From Microbulbifer litoralis (GTDB lineage Bacteria; Pseudomonadota; Gammaproteobacteria; Pseudomonadales; Cellvibrionaceae): a DNA stretch of 64,000 bases. The stretch is taken from NCBI RefSeq assembly GCF_023634065.1, contig NZ_JALKCV010000009.1, positions 1-64,000 of the forward strand. Direction: 5' to 3'. The notes beneath the pieces are model-generated. The model ran no database searches. It was not told the DNA's origin and was given only the letters and a program-made list of their open reading frames with translations. Below, piece by piece: positions 40,447-50,640 of this stretch (the first letter of the stretch is position 1; each line of letters opens with the position of its first letter). The translations under genes and the position numbers were made by a program.

Positions 40447-43011
40447 ATGCTGGAGGGCACGTTCGATGGCGTTTCGCGGCGCCGCTCAGCCCTGCGCCGT
40501 GCGGGTCTCCTTTCCGCGGGCCTGCAACCGCTGCTGTGGTGCTACTGCGGCGGTATTGTTGTCGCTGGCTGCCTGCCGGCGCTGCCGACGCTGGAACTCA
40601 CCGGGATATTGGCCGCGATGCTGCTACCCGCCGCCGCCGTGGCCCCGGCGCGACGGTCGTTGCTGCCGTTGTGCCTGGCGTTGTTATTGGGCTTTTCCTG
40701 GGCCCTCTGGCAGAACACCGTCGCGCTGTCGGAGCGGTTGCCACTGGCGCGGCACGGCGCCGATATCCATTTGCCGCTGCAGGTCACTTCGCTGCCGGAA
40801 AGACGCCCCAGCCGCGCGCGCTACGGTGAGTCGACGGAGGCCGTGGATATCCGTTTCAGCGCCCGGATCCTGGAGCCCCGGGGCACGCCGCAACCACCGG
40901 GCTGGACCGGGCAAAAACTCTACCTCACCTGGTACCGGGCGCCGCAAGCCGCGGCGGCAGACCTGCGCGCGGGCAGCCGCTGGTTGCTGCCGGTGCGGCT
41001 CAAGCGCCCGCGCGGCAGCGTCAATCCGCACGGTTTCGATTACGAGGGCTGGTTGCTGCGGCGCGGTGTCTTCGCCACTGGCTATGTGCGCCCCGGGGAC
41101 GGGGAAGTGCAGTTGCTGGGGCAGGGGATGGGGCTGCCGGCATTGAGGCACTGGCTGCGGGATCGCCTGTCCGCCAGCTCGCCGCCGAGGCCGGAGCTGC
41201 TGAACGCCCTGTTGCTGGGCGACAGATCGGGGCTTTCGCGCGCGGACAAGGCGTTGTTGCGGGATACCGGCACCGCGCACCTGCTGGCCATCTCCGGCCT
41301 GCACGTGGGCATGGTGGCCGGTTTCTGCCTGCTGCTCGGCGGGCTCTTGGGCCGCGCTGTCGGTGCCCTCGCCGGTGTCGCGTTGCCTTCACTGGCGACG
41401 CTGCTGGCCCTGGCGGGCACGGCGACCTACACATTGCTCGCCGGAGCGCCGCTGTCGGCCCAGCGGGCGCTGGTGATGACCTGGGTGCTGTTGCTGGCGT
41501 GGCGCTGGCGGCGCCGGGTATCCGCGGCGTTTGCCTTTGCCCTGGCAATGGCCGCGGTGTTGACCCTGCAGCCGCTGGCTTTTTACGGCGCGGGTTTCTG
41601 GTTGTCGTTTGTCGCCGTCGCGGCGCTGCTGCTCGGTTTCAGCCAGCGCCTGCGCCTGGGGCGTCGCGATCCGGCGGGGGGCGAAGGCCCGGATTCGTCT
41701 GCGACCGGCGGGTGGCGGCTGCTGCCGTGGTTCGCGGGCCTGCTGCGCAGCCAGTGGATCATCTGCCTGGCGCTGTTGCTGCCATCGCTGTTCTTTTTCT
41801 CCGGGTTCAGTATCGGCGGCTTCCTGTTGAACCTGGTGGCCATTCCCTGGATGGGACTGGGGATACTGCCGACGCTGATGGCCGGGGCCCTGCTGAGCGG
41901 TACCGCGGTCGGCCAATGGTGCCTGCAACTGGCCGGCTGGCAGCTGCAGCAACTGATGCATTTGCTGGAGGTGGCGCGCGGGCTGCTGGCGGCCTGGCAG
42001 CCGATGGGCGCGCCGCCGGGTATCGGGGGCCTGGTGCTGGCCGGCGCCTGCCTGGGCGTGTTGCTACTGCCCGCCGGGCTGCCGGGCCGGCGTCTGTGCT
42101 GGCTGGTGCTATTGCCGCTGTCGTTGCCTTTCTGGCCGCAGGGCTGGGCCGGGCCGCCACCCGGCGACGAGTCGCTGCGGGTGACGGTGCTCGACGTGGG
42201 GCAGGGGCTTGCGGTGGCGGTGCGCTCGCCCGGGTACCAGTTCGTCTACGACACGGGGCCGCTGTCGGCGTCGGGCTGGAGTGCCGGCAGCCAGATAGTG
42301 GCACCCTACCTGCTGGGGGAAGGGGTGCGTCGCCTGGACAGTGTTGTCGTCAGCCACGGCGACAGCGATCACGCCGGCGGCCTGCAGGGATTGCTGGAAT
42401 CGCTGCAGGTTGCCGAACTGGCGGCGCCGGGAACGCTTTCCCGGCGGCTGGCACCCGCTGCGGGTATCGATACCGCCGCCTGTGTCGCCGGCCGGTCGCG
42501 GCGGTGGGGCGAACTGGAGCTGCAGTGGCTGTGGCCGGACGGCACCGCATTGGACGGCGGGGAAAACGATCATAGCTGCGTTGCGTTGCTGCGCTGGCGG
42601 GGCCGCCGGATCCTGCTGACGGGGGATATTTCCAGTGCCGTGGAGCAGAGCCTGGTGGAGCGCTTTGCGGATATCGGACCGGTGGACCTGCTGGTGGCGC
42701 CGCATCACGGTTCGCGCTCGTCGTCTTCGCCGGCGTTTATCCGCTGGGCGCGGCCGCAGCGGGTGGTGTTCAGCGCCGGCTTCCGCCATCACTTTGGCCA
42801 CCCGGACCCGCAGGTGGTGGCACGCTATGTCCACAGTGGTGCACGGGTGTTCAATACGGCCACCAGCGGTGCGCTGGAATTTACCTGGCGCGCCGACGGC
42901 CGCCCGCCCGCGATCTCCCGGGCCCGGGAGGCGCCGCGGTTTTGGTATGCGGATCACAATGATGAAACAGACGCCGGCAGGAGACTTAGCCGCCGCGGCC
43001 AGCTGTGGTAG
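40447..43011 (+). CDS. comEC: ComEC/Rec2 DNA-uptake channel
   Basis: An 854-residue inner-membrane protein that translocates single-stranded DNA during natural transformation. It has an N-terminal DUF4131-like region with several helices, then the Competence domain with the signature LLLGDRSGLSRADKALLRDTGTAH-like stretch (around residue 260) and LLAISGLHVGMVAG, then helices, and a C-terminal MBL-fold domain (about 585-800) with LDVGQGLAVAV, VVSHGDSDHAGG and APHHGSRSSSS. The ATG at 40447 follows a purine-rich site. It is followed by exbB, exbD and msbA, the same order as in Pseudomonas. Confidence 0.92.
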   Translation: MLEGTFDGVSRRRSALRRAGLLSAGLQPLLWCYCGGIVVAGCLPALPTLELTGILAAMLLPAAAVAPARRSLLPLCLALLLGFSWALWQNTVALSERLPLARHGADIHLPLQVTSLPERRPSRARYGESTEAVDIRFSARILEPRGTPQPPGWTGQKLYLTWYRAPQAAAADLRAGSRWLLPVRLKRPRGSVNPHGFDYEGWLLRRGVFATGYVRPGDGEVQLLGQGMGLPALRHWLRDRLSASSPPRPELLNALLLGDRSGLSRADKALLRDTGTAHLLAISGLHVGMVAGFCLLLGGLLGRAVGALAGVALPSLATLLALAGTATYTLLAGAPLSAQRALVMTWVLLLAWRWRRRVSAAFAFALAMAAVLTLQPLAFYGAGFWLSFVAVAALLLGFSQRLRLGRRDPAGGEGPDSSATGGWRLLPWFAGLLRSQWIICLALLLPSLFFFSGFSIGGFLLNLVAIPWMGLGILPTLMAGALLSGTAVGQWCLQLAGWQLQQLMHLLEVARGLLAAWQPMGAPPGIGGLVLAGACLGVLLLPAGLPGRRLCWLVLLPLSLPFWPQGWAGPPPGDESLRVTVLDVGQGLAVAVRSPGYQFVYDTGPLSASGWSAGSQIVAPYLLGEGVRRLDSVVVSHGDSDHAGGLQGLLESLQVAELAAPGTLSRRLAPAAGIDTAACVAGRSRRWGELELQWLWPDGTALDGGENDHSCVALLRWRGRRILLTGDISSAVEQSLVERFADIGPVDLLVAPHHGSRSSSSPAFIRWARPQRVVFSAGFRHHFGHPDPQVVARYVHSGARVFNTATSGALEFTWRADGRPPAISRAREAPRFWYADHNDETDAGRRLSRRGQLW

Positions 43012-43059
43012 AGTCTGTCCCCGATTGAACACCCCTTCCGCAGTCTGGGATCTAGAAAC

Positions 43060-43680
43060 GTGTTAGAGATAATAAAATCCGGCGGCTGGCTGATGCTGCC
43101 GATCCTGCTTTGTTCTGTCGCCGTTATCGCCATCTGCATCGAGCGCCTGTGGACCCTGAATCCGCGCCGCATCGCGCCGCGCACGCTGCTGGGCGAAGTC
43201 TGGAACTGGCTTAAAAACAACCAGATCGACGGCGAGAAAATCAAGGAACTGCGCGATTCCTCCCACCTGGGCCGCATTTTTGCCGCCGGCCTGTCCAACT
43301 CGCGCCACGGTCGCGACGTCATGAAGGACAGCATCGAAGAGGCCGCCAGCCAGGTGATCCACGAACTGGAACGCTTTCTCGGCGCGCTGGGCACCATTGC
43401 CGCGGTGGCGCCGTTGATTGGCCTGCTGGGCACCGTTGTCGGCATGATCCAGGTGTTCACCGCCATCATGCTCGAGGGCACCGGCAACGCCGGCGTGCTG
43501 GCGGGCGGCATCAGCCAGGCGCTGATCACCACGGCCGCGGGCCTGACCGTGGCGATCCCGGCCCTGCTGGCGCACCGCTACTTCCAGCGCCGGTTGGACG
43601 GTATCGTCGTCACCATGGAGCAGGAGGCGGTGAAGCTGGTAGACGCGTTGCACAGTGACCGCCGTATCGAAGCGGCCTGA
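43060..43680 (+). CDS. exbB: ExbB/TolQ-family proton channel subunit
   Basis: A 206-residue MotA/TolQ/ExbB protein with three membrane helices (about 8-28, 105-130, 150-175) and the conserved pore-helix segments PLIGLLGTVVGMIQVF and ALITTAAGLTVAIPALL. With ExbD it forms a proton-driven motor, here placed next to lipid A export genes as in Pseudomonas. Start is GTG with GGGA 9 bp upstream. Confidence 0.9.
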   Translation: MLEIIKSGGWLMLPILLCSVAVIAICIERLWTLNPRRIAPRTLLGEVWNWLKNNQIDGEKIKELRDSSHLGRIFAAGLSNSRHGRDVMKDSIEEAASQVIHELERFLGALGTIAAVAPLIGLLGTVVGMIQVFTAIMLEGTGNAGVLAGGISQALITTAAGLTVAIPALLAHRYFQRRLDGIVVTMEQEAVKLVDALHSDRRIEAA

Positions 43681-43694
43681 GCGGAGAGCGTAAG

Positions 43695-44114
43695 ATGCAA
43701 TTTCGCCGCCAGGCCAAAGAGCAGGACGGGGTCAACCTGACGCCGCTGATCGATGTGGTGTTCCTGCTGCTGATCTTTTTTATGGTCTCCACCACCTTCA
43801 CCAAGGAGAGCCACCTGAAGCTGAACTTGCCGGAAGCGGCGGGGCCCGAGGCGCAGGAGGAACCGCGCGCGGTGGAGGTGTTGATCAACGCGGACGGCTC
43901 CTATTCCGTGGACGGCCGCGCCCTGATCAACAAAAAACTGACTACCCTGAAATCGGCGCTGTCGGAAGTTTCCGCAGGCGAGTACAATCGCCCCCTGGTC
44001 ATTACCGCCGACGCCACTGCCCAACACCAGGCTGTGGTGCGCGCCATGGATGCCGCCGGGCAGCTGGGGTTCGTCAACCTCAGCATTACCACGCGGCAGC
44101 CGGAAGAAAACTAA
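43695..44114 (+). CDS. exbD: ExbD/TolR-family motor subunit
   Basis: A 139-residue protein with one N-terminal membrane helix carrying the proton-relaying Asp (NLTPLIDVVFLLLIFFMV) and a periplasmic TolR-like domain. It starts 15 bp after exbB with GGAGAG upstream and should function with it. Confidence 0.92.
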   Translation: MQFRRQAKEQDGVNLTPLIDVVFLLLIFFMVSTTFTKESHLKLNLPEAAGPEAQEEPRAVEVLINADGSYSVDGRALINKKLTTLKSALSEVSAGEYNRPLVITADATAQHQAVVRAMDAAGQLGFVNLSITTRQPEEN

Positions 44115-44150
44115 CCGCTTGCGATGCCCGCACGGTTCCCCTGGCAACCG

Positions 44151-44185
44151 TAGGATGGGCAAAGGAGCGAAGCGACGTGCCCATC
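44151..44185. repeat. REP-like hairpin between exbD and msbA
   Basis: GATGGGCA (44154-44161) pairs with TGCCCATC (44178-44185), enclosing GAGCGAAGCG. A related GGTGGGCAC half-site follows near 44240. Same repeat family as the element at 50564-50628. Confidence 0.65.
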
Positions 44186-44263
44186 GCGGTATGCCCGGTG
44201 GACACTCTGCGCTTGGCCCGTCCTGCCGCCGGTTTTGCAGGGTGGGCACAGATATGAATTTGT

Positions 44264-46093
44264 ATGGATAGAGTCGATACGCCCCCGAGCAAACCGCAGC
44301 GCGGGGCGAAAACCTACCGCCGCCTGCTTTCCTACGCCCTGCCACACTGGCCGATCTTCGCCCTCGCGGTGTTCGGTTTCCTGTTGTTCTCGGTCATGGG
44401 CGTCAGCCTGATTGCGGTGACCGAGCTGCTGCTCGACACCGTCGGCTCGGGTATCCAGGAAAGCCGCGGTTTTCTCGCCAAGTATGTGGCCGCCTGGTTC
44501 CCCGGCGGGGTCATGCCGCAGGAGACCGCGCGCTGGCTGATACCGCTGGCGATGCTGGTGATCATCGTCCTGCGCGCCTGCGGCAATTTTATCGGCAGTT
44601 ACGGTCTCGCCTATGTGGCGCGCTCGGTGATTCACAGCCTGCGCACGGAACTGTTTGCGAAAATCGGCCAGTTGCCCAGCGCCTATTTCGATCGCTACAC
44701 CGGCGCCTACCTGATTTCCAAGGTGTCCTACAATATCGAGCAGGTCACCAACTCCATCACCAAGGCGGTAAGGACCCTGATCCGGGAATCCTTTACCACC
44801 ATCGGGCTGCTGGTTTACCTGCTGCTGGTCAACTGGAAACTCACACTGACGTTTTTCGTGTTTGCGCCCATTATCGCTTTTATTGTCCGTACCGTGGGCA
44901 AGCGATTCCGCAAGCTGAGCCACCGTATCCAGAACACCATGGGCGATGTTACCCATGTGACCCAGGAGGCGATCAACGGCTACCAGGTGGTGCGCATGTA
45001 CGGCGGGCAGAAGTACGAGAACGATCGCTTCCGCTCCGCCAGCGACAACAACCGCCAGCAGTTCATGAAACTGGTGGTCGCGAACAACGGCAGTGTTTCC
45101 GTGATCCAGATCCTGGTGGGGCTCTCCACCGCCACCATCGTCTGGCTGGCGCTGGCGCCGGGCATGGTGGAGTCGATGACCGCCGGTGTCTTCGCCGCCT
45201 ATATCGGTGCCGCCGCCTCGCTGGCCAAACCGGTGCGCAGCCTGTCGGAAGTGTTTGCCGATATCCAGAAAGGTATCGCCGCGGCGGAGAGTATTTTCGA
45301 GGTGTTCGACGCCCCCGGCGAACCGGAGGGCGGCACTGCCGAGTTGCCGCAGCCGGTGCGCGGCGCGGTGACTTTCGAGAACCTGGGTTTCCGCTACGAC
45401 GAGTCGGCACCGGCGGTGCTGTCGGATATCAACTTCGCGGTGGAGCCGGGGCAGACGGTGGCCCTGGTGGGCGCCTCCGGTTCCGGCAAGAGTACGCTGG
45501 TGAGCCTGCTGGCGCGCTTCTACGAGCCGACCGGCGGCCGTATCCTGCTCGACGGCGTGGATATCGGCGAGGTTTCACTGTTGTCGCTGCGCCACCAGAT
45601 CAGCATGGTGTCGCAGAACATCGTGTTGTTTAACGATACCGTCTACCGCAATATCGCCTACGGTGAGCTGGAAGAGTCCACGCCGGAGCAGGTGCGGCGG
45701 GCCATCGAGCTGGCCCATGCCGGCGATTTCGTCGGCGAGTTGCCAAACGGCCTGGACACGGTGCTCGGCGACAATGCGCAGATGCTGTCGGGCGGCCAGC
45801 GCCAGCGGCTGGCGATTGCGCGGGCGCTGTTGAAGGACGCCCCGATACTGATTCTTGACGAGGCCACTTCGGCGCTGGACAACGAATCCGAACGCGCCAT
45901 CCAGGCCGCGCTGACCGAGGTGATGAAAAACCGCACCACTTTCGTGATCGCCCACCGCCTCAGCACCATCGAGAGCGCCGACCGCATCCTGGTGATGGAG
46001 CAGGGCAGTATTATCGAGAGTGGCAACCACACCGAGCTGCTCGAACAGGGCGGCCGCTACGCGACTCTGTTACAACAGCAAACCACGGGATAG
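44264..46093 (+). CDS. msbA: Lipid A export ABC transporter MsbA
   Basis: A 609-residue half-transporter: six-helix membrane domain (about 25-320), then the ATPase with Walker A GASGSGKST, Q-loop SMVSQNIVLF, signature LSGGQRQRLAIARA, Walker B ILILDEATSALD and the H-loop IAHRLSTI. It flips lipid A-core across the inner membrane. lpxK follows after 9 bp, as usual for this pathway. Confidence 0.95.
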   Translation: MDRVDTPPSKPQRGAKTYRRLLSYALPHWPIFALAVFGFLLFSVMGVSLIAVTELLLDTVGSGIQESRGFLAKYVAAWFPGGVMPQETARWLIPLAMLVIIVLRACGNFIGSYGLAYVARSVIHSLRTELFAKIGQLPSAYFDRYTGAYLISKVSYNIEQVTNSITKAVRTLIRESFTTIGLLVYLLLVNWKLTLTFFVFAPIIAFIVRTVGKRFRKLSHRIQNTMGDVTHVTQEAINGYQVVRMYGGQKYENDRFRSASDNNRQQFMKLVVANNGSVSVIQILVGLSTATIVWLALAPGMVESMTAGVFAAYIGAAASLAKPVRSLSEVFADIQKGIAAAESIFEVFDAPGEPEGGTAELPQPVRGAVTFENLGFRYDESAPAVLSDINFAVEPGQTVALVGASGSGKSTLVSLLARFYEPTGGRILLDGVDIGEVSLLSLRHQISMVSQNIVLFNDTVYRNIAYGELEESTPEQVRRAIELAHAGDFVGELPNGLDTVLGDNAQMLSGGQRQRLAIARALLKDAPILILDEATSALDNESERAIQAALTEVMKNRTTFVIAHRLSTIESADRILVMEQGSIIESGNHTELLEQGGRYATLLQQQTTG

Positions 46094-46102
46094 GCCGTCG
46101 CG

Positions 46103-47134
46103 ATGTCACTGGAAGACTGGTTCAACCGCCGCTGGTACCCCGAGGGGCACAGGCGATCCTCGCTGCCACTGCTGGCCCCCTTGTCGTCGCTGTACCGCTG
46201 GGTCAGTGGCCGGCGCCGCCGACAGAGCCGGGAGAATCCGCCGGCGCCGCTGCCGGTGCCGGTGATTGTTATCGGCAATATCACGGTCGGCGGTGCCGGC
46301 AAGACCCCGCTGGTCGCGGAGCTGGCGCGCTGGCTCCGGGAGCGCGGGATGAACCCCGGTATCGTCAGCCGCGGTTACGGCGGCCGCGCCAGGCATTATC
46401 CCTACCAGGTTACCGCCCAGTCCCACCCGCTGGAATCCGGTGACGAGCCGCTGATGCTGCACCTGATTACCGGCCTGCCGGTGATGGTGTCACCGGACCG
46501 CAGCGAGGCGGCGCGGGCGCTGATCGACTATCACAACTGTGACGTGATCATCTCCGACGACGGGCTCCAGCACTACGCACTCTGGCGCAGCCTGGAAATC
46601 TGCGTGGTCGATGGCCACCGCGGCCTGGGCAATGGCCGCATGCTGCCGCGGGGCCCGCTGCGGGAACCGGCGGAACGCCTCGACAGTGTCGACCTGGTGG
46701 TCGTCAACGGCGAGCCGCAACCGCAGGTGCGGGAGCAGTGCGGCGATCGCCTGGAATTCACCATGACCCTGGAACCGTCCAGCTGGCACCAGTTCAACCT
46801 GGACCAGACCTCGACGGTGAAGCTGGAGTCGGGGCCGGAGCCTGGCCCCTGTCACGGCGTCGCGGCCATCGGCAATCCCCAGCGTTTCTTCCGCGAACTG
46901 CGGCAGCTCGGCTTCGAGGTGACGGAGCAGGCCTATGCCGACCACCACCAGTACTGCCAGCAGGAGCTGCAGTTCGACGGCGAGACACCGGTGATCATGA
47001 CCATGAAAGACGCGGTCAAGTGCCGCGATTTCTGGCAGGGCCACTGGTGGGCGCTGGAAGTGCGCGCCAAGCTGCCGGACCTGTTTTACCAGAGTGTCCA
47101 TCAACATCTGCACAAGTCATCCGAACATGCCTGA
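46103..47134 (+). CDS. lpxK: Tetraacyldisaccharide 4'-kinase
   Basis: A 343-residue membrane-associated kinase adding the 4'-phosphate to lipid A precursor. The P-loop-like [13 protein letters not shown] is near residue 58, with SRGYGG and a DDGLQH motif (catalytic Asp) downstream. Its stop overlaps the kdsB start by 8 bp. Confidence 0.94.
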   Translation: MSLEDWFNRRWYPEGHRRSSLPLLAPLSSLYRWVSGRRRRQSRENPPAPLPVPVIVIGNITVGGAGKTPLVAELARWLRERGMNPGIVSRGYGGRARHYPYQVTAQSHPLESGDEPLMLHLITGLPVMVSPDRSEAARALIDYHNCDVIISDDGLQHYALWRSLEICVVDGHRGLGNGRMLPRGPLREPAERLDSVDLVVVNGEPQPQVREQCGDRLEFTMTLEPSSWHQFNLDQTSTVKLESGPEPGPCHGVAAIGNPQRFFRELRQLGFEVTEQAYADHHQYCQQELQFDGETPVIMTMKDAVKCRDFWQGHWWALEVRAKLPDLFYQSVHQHLHKSSEHA

Positions 47135-47897
47135 AACCACAAGCTTCGATGTGATCATCCCCGCCCGCTATGCCTCCAGCCGCCTGCCGGGCAAGCCGCT
47201 GGCGGATATCGGCGGCCGGCCGATGGTGCAGCGCGTCTACGAGCGCGCGCGCCAGAGCAGTGCCGAGCGGGTGATCGTGGCCACCGACGATATGCGTGTG
47301 GCCGAGGCGGTTGGCGCTTTCGGCGGCGAGGTGTGCATGACCTCCGCCGAGCACGCCTCCGGTACCGACCGGTTGCAGGAGGTGGCCGCCAACCTGGGGC
47401 TGGCCGCCGATCGTATCCTGGTCAATGTGCAGGGCGACGAGCCGCTGATTCCGCCGGCGGTCATCGACCAGGTGGCCGGCAACCTGGCCGCGACACCGGC
47501 CGCGGGGGTGGCCACGCTGGCGGAGCCGATCCGCAACTTGGCGGATTTCCGCAACCCGAATATCGTCAAGGTGGTGGCGGCGGAGTCCGGCCTGGCCCGC
47601 TACTTTTCCCGCGCCCCGATCCCCTGGCCGCGGGACGCCTTTGCCGCGGAGCTGGATTCCCTGCCCGCGGGGCTGGAACCCCGCCGGCATATCGGTATCT
47701 ATGCTTACCGGGTGGCGCTGCTGGACCGCTTCGTCGGCTGGCCGGTGGCGCCGCTGGAACAGTTTGAATCACTGGAGCAGCTGCGCTTCCTCTACCACGA
47801 CGAGCACATCCACGTGGCGGATGCCACTGAAGAGGTGCCGGGCGGCGTGGATACCGAGGCCGACCTGCATCGCATGCGCGAGTTGTTGAATGATTGA
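47127..47897 (+). CDS. kdsB: CMP-KDO synthetase
   Basis: A 256-residue cytidylyltransferase activating KDO for lipopolysaccharide. It begins [19 protein letters not shown], the nucleotide-binding motif, then the [12 protein letters not shown] and [10 protein letters not shown] motifs. The internal ATG at 47127 matches the family start; the frame open before it overlaps lpxK. An lpxK-kdsB spacer gene (ycaR-like), found in some relatives, is absent. Confidence 0.95.
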   Translation: MPETTSFDVIIPARYASSRLPGKPLADIGGRPMVQRVYERARQSSAERVIVATDDMRVAEAVGAFGGEVCMTSAEHASGTDRLQEVAANLGLAADRILVNVQGDEPLIPPAVIDQVAGNLAATPAAGVATLAEPIRNLADFRNPNIVKVVAAESGLARYFSRAPIPWPRDAFAAELDSLPAGLEPRRHIGIYAYRVALLDRFVGWPVAPLEQFESLEQLRFLYHDEHIHVADATEEVPGGVDTEADLHRMRELLND

Positions 47898-48906
47898 AAC
47901 CCATGTCGACCTGCAGCCACTCAATACCCTCGCCATTGCGGCGCGGGCCGAGTTCTTTGCGCGGGTGGAAAACCTCGAGCAGCTGCGCGAGGCACTGCAG
48001 TTTGCGCGGAACAGGAAACTGCCAATCCTGCCGCTGGGCGGCGGCAGCAATATCGTACTGACCGGCCATTACCCCGGCCTGGTAATTCACCAGGACATGC
48101 GCGGCCTGGAACTGGAGCGGCTCGGCGGCGCCACGCAGCTGACCGCGGCGGCCGGCGAGAACTGGCACCGCCTCGTCATGCACACCGTCGAGCGGGATCT
48201 CGGCGGGCTGGAAAACCTGGCCCTGATTCCCGGACGCATCGGCGCCGCGCCGATCCAGAATATCGGCGCCTACGGCGTGGAGCTGCGCGATACCTTCCAC
48301 GATCTGCAGGCGGTGCATATCCCCACCGGCGAGCTGCGCGAATTCTCCGCGGACGACTGTCGTTTCGGCTACCGCGACAGCGTGTTCAAGGGGGCGGCGC
48401 GGGACCAGTACATCATCACCCGTGTGCGCCTGCGGCTGCCGGACGACTGGCGTGCGCGGGTGGACTATCCGGCGCTGAAACAGTACCTGGACGAGCATCA
48501 CGAGGGGGCGGGGGGCCTGACCCCGGCGGAAATTGCCCGGGCGGTGATCGCGGTGCGCAACAGCAAACTGCCGGACCCGCAGCAGATCCCCAATGCCGGC
48601 AGCTTTTTCAAGAACCCGCTGGTGGATGCGGAAACCTACCGCAGGCTCAAGGGCGAGCACCCGGAACTGGTGGCATTCGCGGTCGGCGACAACTGGAAAC
48701 TGGCCGCCGGCTGGTTGATAGACCGCGCCGGCTGGCGTGGCCGCCGCTGCGACGGGGTGGGGGTGCACGATCGCCAGGCGCTGGTGCTGGTCAACCCCGG
48801 CCGCGGCACCGGTGCCCAGGTCACCGGTCTGGCGCGGCAGATCGCCGACGATATCCGCACCAGGTTTGGTGTGGAGCTGGAGCCGGAACCGCGCTACTAC
48901 CCGTGA
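47890..48906 (+). CDS. murB: UDP-N-acetylenolpyruvoylglucosamine reductase
   Basis: A 338-residue FAD enzyme of peptidoglycan precursor synthesis (type I, like E. coli). FAD-binding [29 protein letters not shown], and the active-site NAGSFFKNP serine motif are present; the C-terminal [15 protein letters not shown] tail is typical. It overlaps kdsB by 8 bp. Confidence 0.95.
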   Translation: MIETHVDLQPLNTLAIAARAEFFARVENLEQLREALQFARNRKLPILPLGGGSNIVLTGHYPGLVIHQDMRGLELERLGGATQLTAAAGENWHRLVMHTVERDLGGLENLALIPGRIGAAPIQNIGAYGVELRDTFHDLQAVHIPTGELREFSADDCRFGYRDSVFKGAARDQYIITRVRLRLPDDWRARVDYPALKQYLDEHHEGAGGLTPAEIARAVIAVRNSKLPDPQQIPNAGSFFKNPLVDAETYRRLKGEHPELVAFAVGDNWKLAAGWLIDRAGWRGRRCDGVGVHDRQALVLVNPGRGTGAQVTGLARQIADDIRTRFGVELEPEPRYYP

Positions 48907-48913
48907 CCGGGCC

Positions 48914-49546
48914 ATGAACGAAAGCACCTTCACCGATAGCGCCACCGCGCTGGCCGCACCCTTTCCCCGGGCCGAGTGGCCGGATCTGTCCCCCGGCCGT
49001 GCACTGCTGGTGCCCGCTTGGCTGACGGCGGAGGAATCCCGTGCGTTGCTGCGCGACTGCCTCGACCGGCTCCCCTGGGAGACTCCCAGAATCCGACTGT
49101 TCGGCAGGGAACACCCGATTCCGCGCCGCCACGCGTTTGTCGGCGATCCGGATGTGACCTATCGCTGGTCGGGCCTGGAGCAGCAGCCATCCCCCTGGAC
49201 CCGGGCCCTGGAGACGCTGCGCCAGCGTTTGTCGGCATCGGGTTTTGAATTCAACTCCGCGCTGGTGAACCACTACCGCGGCGGCGCCGACAGTATGGGG
49301 TGGCACGCCGACAACGAGCGGGAGCTGGGCGACAATCCGGTCGTGGCAACCCTAAGCCTGGGGCAGGAACGCAAGCTCGCCTTCAAGCGGCGCGATGGGG
49401 AAGGGCGCCTGTCGCTGCCACTGCCGGATGGCTCGCTGTTGCTGACATCCGGTGCGGTGCAGTACCACTGGCTGCACCAGGTCGCCAAAAGCGCCCGCCA
49501 ACTGGAGCAGAGGATCAGCCTAACTTTTCGTTATATATACCCCTGA
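48914..49546 (+). CDS. alkB: AlkB-family DNA-repair dioxygenase
   Basis: A 210-residue Fe(II)/2-oxoglutarate dioxygenase. The HxD motif is in GWHADNERELG, the distal His in YHWLHQV and the 2-oxoglutarate Arg in RISLTFRY. The pattern is closer to ALKBH2/3-type alkB proteins than to E. coli AlkB. It reverses N-alkyl damage on DNA. It starts 7 bp after murB, so it is probably the last gene of the comEC-msbA-murB run. Confidence 0.9.
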   Translation: MNESTFTDSATALAAPFPRAEWPDLSPGRALLVPAWLTAEESRALLRDCLDRLPWETPRIRLFGREHPIPRRHAFVGDPDVTYRWSGLEQQPSPWTRALETLRQRLSASGFEFNSALVNHYRGGADSMGWHADNERELGDNPVVATLSLGQERKLAFKRRDGEGRLSLPLPDGSLLLTSGAVQYHWLHQVAKSARQLEQRISLTFRYIYP

Positions 49547-49895
49547 AAGTCCACAATTTCTGTCTTGTTGGCCAGCTTTGCACATTGGGGTTTGTCTGGT
49601 ATGTTCCTTCAAGGCTCTGTGGATGGATCTTGCGAGGTGTCACCTCGCGGGTCTGGATAGTGTAGGTTTCCGGAGGTCGTACCGGGATTTTTGTAGATTG
49701 CGTACAGGCGGCTGCAGCTGTAGCCGAAAAAATATACCCAATATGCAGAAATCGGGCTGATTTGCGACCCGGGGTGCGATATCCGGGCTCAGGCAATAAC
49801 AAGAATTGCAGTTAACAGTGCAACGTAATAGCGCTGATGCGCGCGGTCCGGGAAACCGCGATGCAGCCACTGCATTATCCGTAGTTGGGGCAAAT
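49547..49895. other. Region upstream of uvrY
   Basis: 349 bases between alkB and uvrY. No gene. TTGCAC near 49577 and TATGTT about 16 bp further are a weak promoter candidate. The frame of uvrY stays open upstream of its likely start, but the extra residues are not family-like. Confidence 0.3.
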
Positions 49896-50549
49896 TTGAT
49901 CAAAGTCTTAGTGGTGGACGATCACGACCTGGTGCGCATGGGTATTTCACGCATGCTGGGTGACGTCAGTGGTATGCAAGTCGTGGGTGAGGCCAACAGC
50001 GGCGAAGAGGCATTGGCCTTTGCGCGCCAGTCGGAAGTCGATGTCATCCTGATGGATGTCAAGATGCCGGGCATGGGAGGGCTGGAAGCGACGCGCAAAT
50101 TGCTCGCTCGCTGCCCCCAGGTCAAGGTGGTCGCCGTCAGCGCGCTCGATGACGACCTCTTCCCGGGCCGCCTGATGCAGGCCGGCGCCAGCGGCTATGT
50201 CACCAAGGGTGCGGACCTGGAGGAGATGGTCAAGGCCATCCGTACCGTTGTGGCCGGCGATGTCTATATCAGCAGTTCCATGGCCACCAAGATGGCGTTG
50301 CGCAATGTCAGCGGCAAGACCGACAAGGCCTCCCCATTCGATGACCTTTCCGAGCGCGAGCTGCAGACGGCGGTGATGATCGTCAACGGCAGCAAGGTGG
50401 CGGAAATTGCCGACACCCTGTCGGTGAGTCCCAAGACGGTCAACAGCTATCGCTACCGTATCTTCGAGAAATTGGATATCCACAGCGATGTCGAACTGAC
50501 GCTTTTGGCGGTAAAATACCAGCTTCTGGACCCCGAGGCCGCCTTGTAG
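49896..50549 (+). CDS. uvrY: GacA/UvrY-type response regulator
   Basis: A 217-residue NarL-family regulator. Receiver: VLVVDDHDLVRMGI, phospho-acceptor Asp in VILMDVKMPGMGG, Lys in GYVTKGA. LuxR-type HTH near the end: LSERELQ...VAEIADTLSVSPKTVNSYRYRIFEKL. The TTG start at 49896 is chosen because it gives the family length (214-218) and has GGGG 5 bp before it; an earlier ATG/CTG frame would add about 30 unrelated residues. With a BarA/GacS kinase it controls CsrA-binding small RNAs. It is followed by uvrC and pgsA, as in E. coli. Confidence 0.9.
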   Translation: MIKVLVVDDHDLVRMGISRMLGDVSGMQVVGEANSGEEALAFARQSEVDVILMDVKMPGMGGLEATRKLLARCPQVKVVAVSALDDDLFPGRLMQAGASGYVTKGADLEEMVKAIRTVVAGDVYISSSMATKMALRNVSGKTDKASPFDDLSERELQTAVMIVNGSKVAEIADTLSVSPKTVNSYRYRIFEKLDIHSDVELTLLAVKYQLLDPEAAL

Positions 50550-50563
50550 GGGACCGGACCGCC

Positions 50564-50628
50564 GGGTGGGCAAAGCGCAGCGTGCCCATCACTTGCCTCT
50601 GATGGGCGCGCTGCGCTTTGCCCATCCC
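50564..50628. repeat. Long REP-like hairpin in the uvrY-uvrC gap
   Basis: Arms at 50564-50591 and 50600-50628 match at about 25 of 27 positions around a short loop. As RNA this would be a very stable hairpin 13 bp before uvrC and could reduce uvrC expression from the uvrY promoter. Same family as 44151-44185 (shared GGGCAAAG and GTGCCCATC). Confidence 0.75.
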
Positions 50629-50640
50629 AGCAGTTTATCG

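Noticed and set aside
41499..42575. Second plus frame within comEC
   Set aside because: Gly/Ala/Arg-rich out-of-frame shadow of the competence and MBL domains.
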